This document shows, one piece after another, positions 5,968-10,387 of a stretch of DNA of 10,387 nucleotides. How positions within the stretch are numbered: the first letter of the stretch is position 1; the number at the start of each line of letters is the position of its first letter. Under the pieces are notes generated by a model, which was given only the letters and a program-made list of their open reading frames with translations, was not told where the DNA came from and searched no databases. The stretch spans positions 1 through 10,387 of the forward strand of contig CAKOGP040002061.1 of NCBI GenBank assembly GCA_933822405.4, in the 5' to 3' direction. The position numbers were made by a program, and so were the translations under genes. Origin of the DNA: Cylindrotheca closterium (Eukaryota; Bacillariophyta; Bacillariophyceae; Bacillariales; Bacillariaceae).

Positions 5968-7182
5968 TTAGACTCGACGGAATGGCACAAGCCGTCTGAT
6001 GTTGATCCTCTCACGGATCGCATTTGTGCGCTGAATTTCCACTGTACCATTAGTGTAAACATTTGTAATAGGATACGGACCTCTGTATTTCGGATCCAAC
6101 TTTCTTCCATCAGTATTCTTGATCAAAACTTCTCCACCAATTCTGTAATCAAACTCTTTTCGTTTCGCGTTCTGTCTCCTCAAGTTTTCATTGATCTTAT
6201 ACTGTCTCTTTTGCTGCATAGAAAGTAGATCGACAATCACAGGAATGTTTAGTAGCATGTCACGATGAAACACAGTCTCACCAGGAGTATTGTTCATCAA
6301 AGCTGTCGATACAGCACATCTCATTGCATGGTTACAAGCAGCAAGAGCTCGCTTGACTTCTTCAACAGCAACTTGAAAGTTTGGAGCGGCATTATTGTAT
6401 CTGGTGCGCAAAATGTTTGCCACTGTCAAATGCATTCTTTCACAGATCGCATTTGCGGTCGCATTCTTGCTAGTGGTTCCGCCATCATGGATTCCCCAAG
6501 TAGCGAGTTTCGCTTGGAAGGCTTCACCAATTAATTTGCCTCCTTGATCGTGAATACATTTGTATGGTCTCGGATACCGCGACAACCACAGCATTTCAAA
6601 CACGCTTGCTACGTGTGTTGCAGTTTTATTCTTGATAAAAGCAAGTTCAGTGAGATTTGTCACGGGATCAATACAAGTCAACGCGTTGAATTCAAGTTCT
6701 CTACCGTTGACGTCAATTTTCCATGGACCAATCAAATTGACCACAACGGAGAACCATGGAACCAAATCCGCGTGTCGTTCAGGTAACTGTCCGTATTGAA
6801 CATTTGCCACTTTATTGAGTCGGCAAATTTCACAATTGAATCGTTCAATTCGTTGCTTCAATCCAGGAGAATAGAACCGCTTTGCAATTGTAGCATACAT
6901 TGACGTTTTTCCTCTTTGTCCAAGCACAAGGTGATACCAGGTGATCACATCATCAACCAAACTCAAAGGTAAGTAAATTCTCCAATCGTCTTGACGTGCA
7001 GGATTGATTTGATAGGTGATGATGAGGCGCTCGTCAATTGTCGTGATCTGGTAGTGCTGTGCATCGCGTTGAGCTCGTTGCATGAGCAGTTGATCTTGAG
7101 TTTGATGTTGTTGAATGTTTGGCATTGTGATTGGGTTTGGCATCGTTTGTAGAGGAGGATGATTCAAAAAGGACTCTTCCAT
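5968..7182 (-). pseudogene. pol (IN): Ty3/Gypsy integrase, full-length but with a mutated active site
   Basis: Integrase inserts the element cDNA into the chromosome. The 404-codon frame is open from MEESFLNHPP. The N-terminal zinc domain spans about residues 84-120: His84 and the cysteines of CEIC (117, 120) are present, but the second His is Gln89 (LGQRG, codon CAA at 6918-6916). The RNase-H-fold core spans about 140-260: the first catalytic position is Asn149 (VVVNLIGPW, codon AAT at 6738-6736) where the family has Asp, while Asp212 (IHDQGG) and Glu248 (ICERMH) are present with the canonical 35-residue spacing. A GPY/F-type C-terminal module includes KYRGPYPITNVYTNGTV (about 365-381). The stop is TAA at 5968. 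The frame is offset from the RNase H piece upstream, so it is not translated as part of Pol. Predicted inactive. Confidence 0.9.
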
Positions 7183-7199
7183 TTCAATGTTGTCAATGG

Positions 7200-7760
7200 T
7201 CAGGTGTTCATGAATATCTCCATCTTGGCAACAGGAGAACTGACATCAAAATTGAACTCGGCTTCTGTTGGTGGCGTGATCAAATCATTTTCTTTTACAA
7301 GAACATTATCTTCAAACGTGTAGGTTTCGTCTTCGGGATCAACAGAAACCTGTAATTTATCAAACGCAATCAATTTACCCTTATTTGGACTCTTCCCTTC
7401 AGACAGCTTCTCCATTCGCGGAAGCCGAGAGAAGCAGTCGGCAATCGCGTTGTCTTTTCCAGGCAAATAGACAAAATCGGGACCAAATTCTTCAACAAAC
7501 ATACGCCAATGAAGAACTCGTTGTGCGTTCAACGTTCGCATGGTGAGATTTTTATGATCAGTAAAAATAGTTAACTTGGTACCATATATCATAGACCGAA
7601 ATTCTTTCAAACAATGTACAACAGCCAACATTTCTTTTTCCATTACCAAGTAACTGCGTTGCGCAGCATTGAGCTTACGACTCCAGTAGGTGACGGGTTT
7701 ACCTTTCCTGCATGATGACAGCGCCCATCTGGTAGTCAGACGCATCAGTATAGATTTCAA
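7200..7760 (-). pseudogene. pol (RH): Ty3/Gypsy RNase H (C-terminal part) and linker to integrase
   Basis: RNase H removes RNA from RNA-DNA hybrids during reverse transcription. Homology starts at about residue 20 (GKPVTYWSRKLNAAQRSY). Visible catalytic residues are the Glu in EKEML (43), Asp in FTDHKNL (68) and Asp in DNAIADCFSRL (108). The first Asp of the tetrad is in the preceding frame (YTDASDYQMGAV). The junction reads CAGGAAAGGTAAACCC: one extra A after CAGGAA puts a TAA in the RT frame, and removing one base would restore continuity. The nominal start at 7760 is only a frame opening. A charged linker with EDETYTFEDN runs to a TGA at 7200. Confidence 0.9.
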
Positions 7761-8862
7761 AGGGTTTGTTTGGATTGGGGTAGCGCATCATTATATCGCT
7801 AGCCATGAGAGCTTTCATCTCAGCGAAAGCTTTTGCACATTCATCAGTCCATTCAAACATTCCTTTGCCTGTGAGCTCTGTAAGGGGTTTGAGAAGATGA
7901 GATCGACGCGGCCACATGTGGCGGTAAAAGGTAACAGCACCAAGAAATGCACGCAATTCTGTTACATTCGTAGGTGCTGACATCTTGAGGATGGCATCAA
8001 TCTTTTTCTTCCACGGTTTGACGCCTTCAGGAGTCAACCAATGGCCCAAGAAATCAGTTTCTTGGACACACCACTCGCACTTCAAGGGATTGATTTTGAA
8101 ACCAGCAGCTTGTAGTCGCTGCAATACTTCTTGGATCAAGGCCATATGTTCTTCGTAGGAATTGGAGAACAGGCCAACATCGTCAATATAAATTTCGACA
8201 CCTTTTTGTTTTAGGTCGCGTAGAGTTTGTTCGATGTAGTACTGGGCAAAGTCAGGAGCCGGTTTCAATCCCATAGCCATGCGGTTGTATTGGTACAGAC
8301 CGTACTGGGTGTTGATCGTGCAAAGTTTTTTGCTCGGCTCATCCAATTCAAAAGAATAATACATCATTGTGAGATCAAGTTTTGTGAAGTACTTGTAGCC
8401 AGAACGACGCGCAACAATATCATCAATCAAAGGTAAGGGGTATACTTTACGCTTGATATTCTTGTTCAGCTGTCTGAGATCGCTGATCCATCGCACCCTA
8501 CCGTCCTTCTTTGGAATGATGAATGTTGGCGATGCCCATTCCGACGGGCCTGTTCGTTCAAGAACTCCTATTTCTTGTAGATGTTTCAGTTCTTTGAGAA
8601 ATGCAGGTTCATGTTGCTTCGGTACAGAATACGCTTTTGAAAACACGGGTTGCGCATTCTCAATGAGCTCCAAGGGAACCTTCTCATGCTTGTAATGGCC
8701 GAGTTGACCATCAAAAATCTTGTCTGTATTCTTCAACGCTTGAGCCAAAAGTTTGCGCTGATCTTCAGTTAGATGTTGTTGCTTGTCAGCAACTTCAGCA
8801 CCTGAAGTAGCTTCATATTTTGTCATCCATGATAAAGGCATCATCAGCATCATCATCATCAT
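7699..8862 (-). pseudogene. pol (RT): Ty3/Gypsy reverse transcriptase and start of RNase H
   Basis: This copies element RNA into DNA. All main polymerase blocks are present: ASPTFIIPKKDGRVRWISDLR (about 110-130, quoted in part), YPLPLIDDI (141-149), KLDL with catalytic Asp163, RMAMGLKPAPDFAQ (194-207), YIDD at 225-228 with both Asp, CEWCVQETDFLGH (262-274), and the thumb/connection FLGAVTFYRHMWP. The frame then enters RNase H (YTDASDYQMGAVIMQ, first catalytic Asp373) and stops at TAA. The palm looks functional; the active box is YIDD, a conservative variant of YVDD/FIDD. The run of Met at the start comes from reading a (GAT)n tract out of frame. The true junction with protease is near 8815-8830, one base out of frame. 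Confidence 0.93.
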
Positions 8863-9439
8863 CGTAGATATCTAAAACATCGCAATCCAATACCATTGAA
8901 TAGTTGGTGTGATTTTGCCAATGATCTGGAGCCTTCATTGGAATGAACTTGTCTATCCATTTGACTTGTCCGTTTGAAAATTGGATATCCAAGCCCATTT
9001 CGTGTAGAAGGTTGCATCCGATTATGATGTCATGTGGACACGTTGGCGAATCGAAGACATTCGCCTTGACACCGTCGACACCTGCGATTCTGCGGTGTTT
9101 GTCAAATTCGGGAAAGACTCCGTCCTGCAATTTCACACATTTGTCAGAAACAAAATCACCAGCAACAGTTGTACACTTCTTCGCATTTTGAATACTTTGT
9201 ACCTTAGCATCTTTAGGAATCGCCCTTGCATTGATCATCATATGCAATCCCCCTGAATCAAATAATACTCGTAAAACGTTTCCACTTTCAATTGCTCCAA
9301 TTGTCTTCCAAATCACCAAAGATGTAGATGAAAGTCGCTTTTTTCTCATCAAATCCTCCATAGAATTTACGTCTTGTTTTGGTGTAGGTATACGAAGCAA
9401 AGAATCATTCAAAAGAAACTCTTTTTCATCTTTAGTCAT
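8813..9439 (-). pseudogene. pol (PR): Ty3/Gypsy retropepsin (aspartic protease)
   Basis: The protease cleaves Gag and Pol after assembly. The active-site motif is LFDSGG (Asp61-Ser62-Gly63), and the C-terminal fold signature is HDIIIGCNLLHEMGLDIQF (about 136-154), with the typical D-I-I-x-G-x-x-x-L-x-x-x-G spacing. DSG instead of DTG is tolerated in retropepsins. The ATG at 9439 is the first in this frame, but the frame is open upstream to 9517, so the domain probably belongs to a Gag-Pro fusion. It ends with an acidic DDDDD stretch from the GAT repeat and a TGA, one base out of frame with RT. All visible active-site residues are intact. Confidence 0.85.
8840..8863. repeat. Short CAT/GAT trinucleotide tract in pol
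   Basis: Seven CAT units with one CAG interruption on the plus strand encode an acidic Asp run at the end of protease. The PR-to-RT frame change lies just to the left (about 8815-8840), so replication slippage in or near this tract may have produced it. Confidence 0.7.
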
Positions 9440-9539
9440 TGGACCATCTTCATCATCAAATTTTTCCAGTGCTGAAATCAGGTTCCAGAAATGGGTTAGG
9501 AAGCTTAGGAAGCTTTGTTAGTTTACGAGTACTTTTGGG

Positions 9540-10226
9540 TCAGTAATGCTCTTCATGAAAGGAAAATGGTGAATCCTCATCATAGGAAAATTGTTTGTGC
9601 GCCCGCTGTTCTTCAGGATAATATTCTTCTTGTTCATAGTTGTATTGATCATTCCATTGCTGATTTTCTTCAGCTTGATAATATTTTTCCTGATGCTGGT
9701 ACTGCTCGGCACTTGGCATTCCGCCATAAGACATTCCGTCTTGGTTCCATTCTGGAACGCTGCATTCCGCAGCAAAGCTTTCAGCTTCTTGATTGTAGTG
9801 CGACTCAGCACAGAAATTTTGACTGTTTTGTTGATGTGATTGGCCTCTGCCTTGATAGTTTTGTCCTGGCTGAAAACGACCAGATTGGGAGCGTCCACTG
9901 CGCTGGCCATTGAATCCACGGCCTCTGCCACCATTGTTGGGGGGTCTTGGTTGAAATTGTCCCTGGTTCTGTTGCTGGGAATTGCCTCCACGTTGAAAAC
10001 TTTGTGAAGTCCCTTGAGAATATCTTGGAGAGCTTGAGGGCCTTGGATATGGTTGATAACCATTGCTTGGTCGACCATGACCACGACCACCATGAAAACG
10101 ATTGTGGTGAAGGCCTCTACCGCCTGTGCGATTACCAGGTTGAGTTTGACAGGGAGAACTTTCCTGCATAAGTCTCTTCCTGTCCACGGTTCTTTTCTTT
10201 GATGGGATATGACGAAATATGAGTTT
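9540..10226 (-). pseudogene. gag: Gypsy Gag C-terminal region, RGG and Q/N/Y/E-rich, without zinc knuckle (5' incomplete)
   Basis: The frame is open from 10226 to TGA at 9540; the first ATG is at 10169, too late to be the real start. The upstream part has RGG/RG motifs (TGGRGLHHNR, FHGGRGHGR, NNGGRGRGF, YQGRGQ) in a Q/N/S/P-rich stretch. The downstream part is rich in Gln, Glu and Tyr (QYQHQEKYYQAEENQQW, YNYEQEEYYPEEQR) and ends FHEEHY. No CCHC knuckle is present, so RNA binding would rest on the RGG boxes; spumavirus Gags likewise use Gly/Arg boxes. After the TGA the same frame stays open for 27 more codons (PKSTRKLTKLPKLPNP...) before the frame of protease takes over. The N-terminal half, of the kind seen in the tandem array, is missing or lies beyond the right edge. 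The long overlapping frame at 9518-10237 is a shadow. Confidence 0.65.
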
Positions 10227-10387
10227 TTACGTTCCAAACGAAGCTATTCAAGTACAAGGTTTTCGACACGTACGATCGGAATTTGATCGTGCAAGATGTC
10301 GGGATTCGACGCAAGTATGCCGGACGCAAGTCTGTCGGACAATCTGTATCCACACAAACAGGAAAAGATCCTGTACAAGTGGAATAT
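10227..10387. other. Right edge, unassigned
   Basis: The gag frame is closed by TAA at 10227-10229 and TGA at 10248-10250. Two competing frames are open to the edge: a minus-strand frame (SYVSKTLYLNSFVWNVKTH...) and a plus-strand frame from about 10223 (KYKVFDTYDRNLIVQDVG...), whose codon choice looks more natural. Neither can be identified. This may be the right flank of a truncated element or the middle of its gag. Confidence 0.3.

Larger units (their letters stand above)
3651..10226 (-). mobile_element. Ty3/Gypsy LTR retrotransposon, defective, with tandem LTR-gag expansion at its 3' end
   Basis: Read on the minus strand (right to left) the order is Gag tail, protease, reverse transcriptase, RNase H, integrase, polypurine tract, 3' LTR. 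RNase H before integrase is the Ty3/Gypsy order. The integrase carries a GPY/F-type C-terminus. The 3' LTR (5547-5833) is followed by three more [gag N-terminus + LTR] units ending at 3651. The 5' LTR and the N-terminal half of the resident gag are not in the window: either they lie to the right, or this copy is truncated near 10226. Pol is broken by several frameshifts and the integrase lacks a catalytic residue, so the copy cannot move on its own. Confidence 0.85.

Noticed and set aside
5968..9517. Introns or programmed recoding as the explanation for the split pol
   Set aside because: Adjacent domain pieces meet within a few bases with no GT-AG interval between them, and frame changes at four places exceed any known recoding layout. 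Decay or sequence error is simpler.
9518..10237. A 239-codon minus-strand frame overlapping the RGG-rich gag
   Set aside because: It starts at TTG, has no recognisable motif and is a +1 shadow of the repetitive, low-complexity gag tail. The RGG frame is the compositionally meaningful one.

Overview
The window looks like a retrotransposon-rich block of a eukaryotic genome, most likely a diatom or other stramenopile. This is inferred from the style of the Gag and Pol proteins and from their pile-up; no host gene can be named with confidence. I see no bacterial operon, CRISPR array, rRNA or tRNA. Almost every recognisable coding stretch belongs to an LTR retroelement, and at least three unrelated elements meet here.

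Layout. (1) 1-1394, minus strand: an intact but partial Copia-type gag frame of 464 codons with a CCHC zinc knuckle, running off the left edge. Its leader, and perhaps a short LTR (about 1481-1677), lie to its right. (2) 1694-2893, plus strand: a decayed gag-like gene of a different family, with at least three in-frame stops and two single-base frameshifts. An unassigned stretch with a possible spliced fragment follows (2841-3195). (3) 3196-3650: non-coding flank. (4) 3648-5833: a 632-bp unit repeated three times plus a fourth partial copy. Each unit is one LTR (about 287 bp) plus the first 110 codons of a Gag protein, all in minus orientation. (5) 5834-10226, minus strand: the internal region of a Ty3/Gypsy element that uses the fourth LTR as its 3' LTR. 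From 5' to 3' (right to left) it has a Gag tail rich in RGG and Q/N/E/Y, a retropepsin, a reverse transcriptase, an RNase H and an integrase with a GPY/F end. A polypurine tract abuts the LTR exactly. (6) 10227-10387: unassigned edge.

The Gypsy copy is dead. Pol is split over four frames and one gag/pro stop. The integrase has Asn in place of the first catalytic Asp and Gln in place of the second zinc-binding His. The 3' side is the most interesting part: [LTR + gag N-terminus] repeats with each LTR start fused to base 1 of gag codon 111. That matches what a circle made by self-integration (5' LTR end into its own gag) would give if it then recombined into the genomic LTR and multiplied. Each LTR also carries a 10-bp inverted repeat containing TGACGT/ACGTCA cores; one arm is broken only in the LTR attached to pol.
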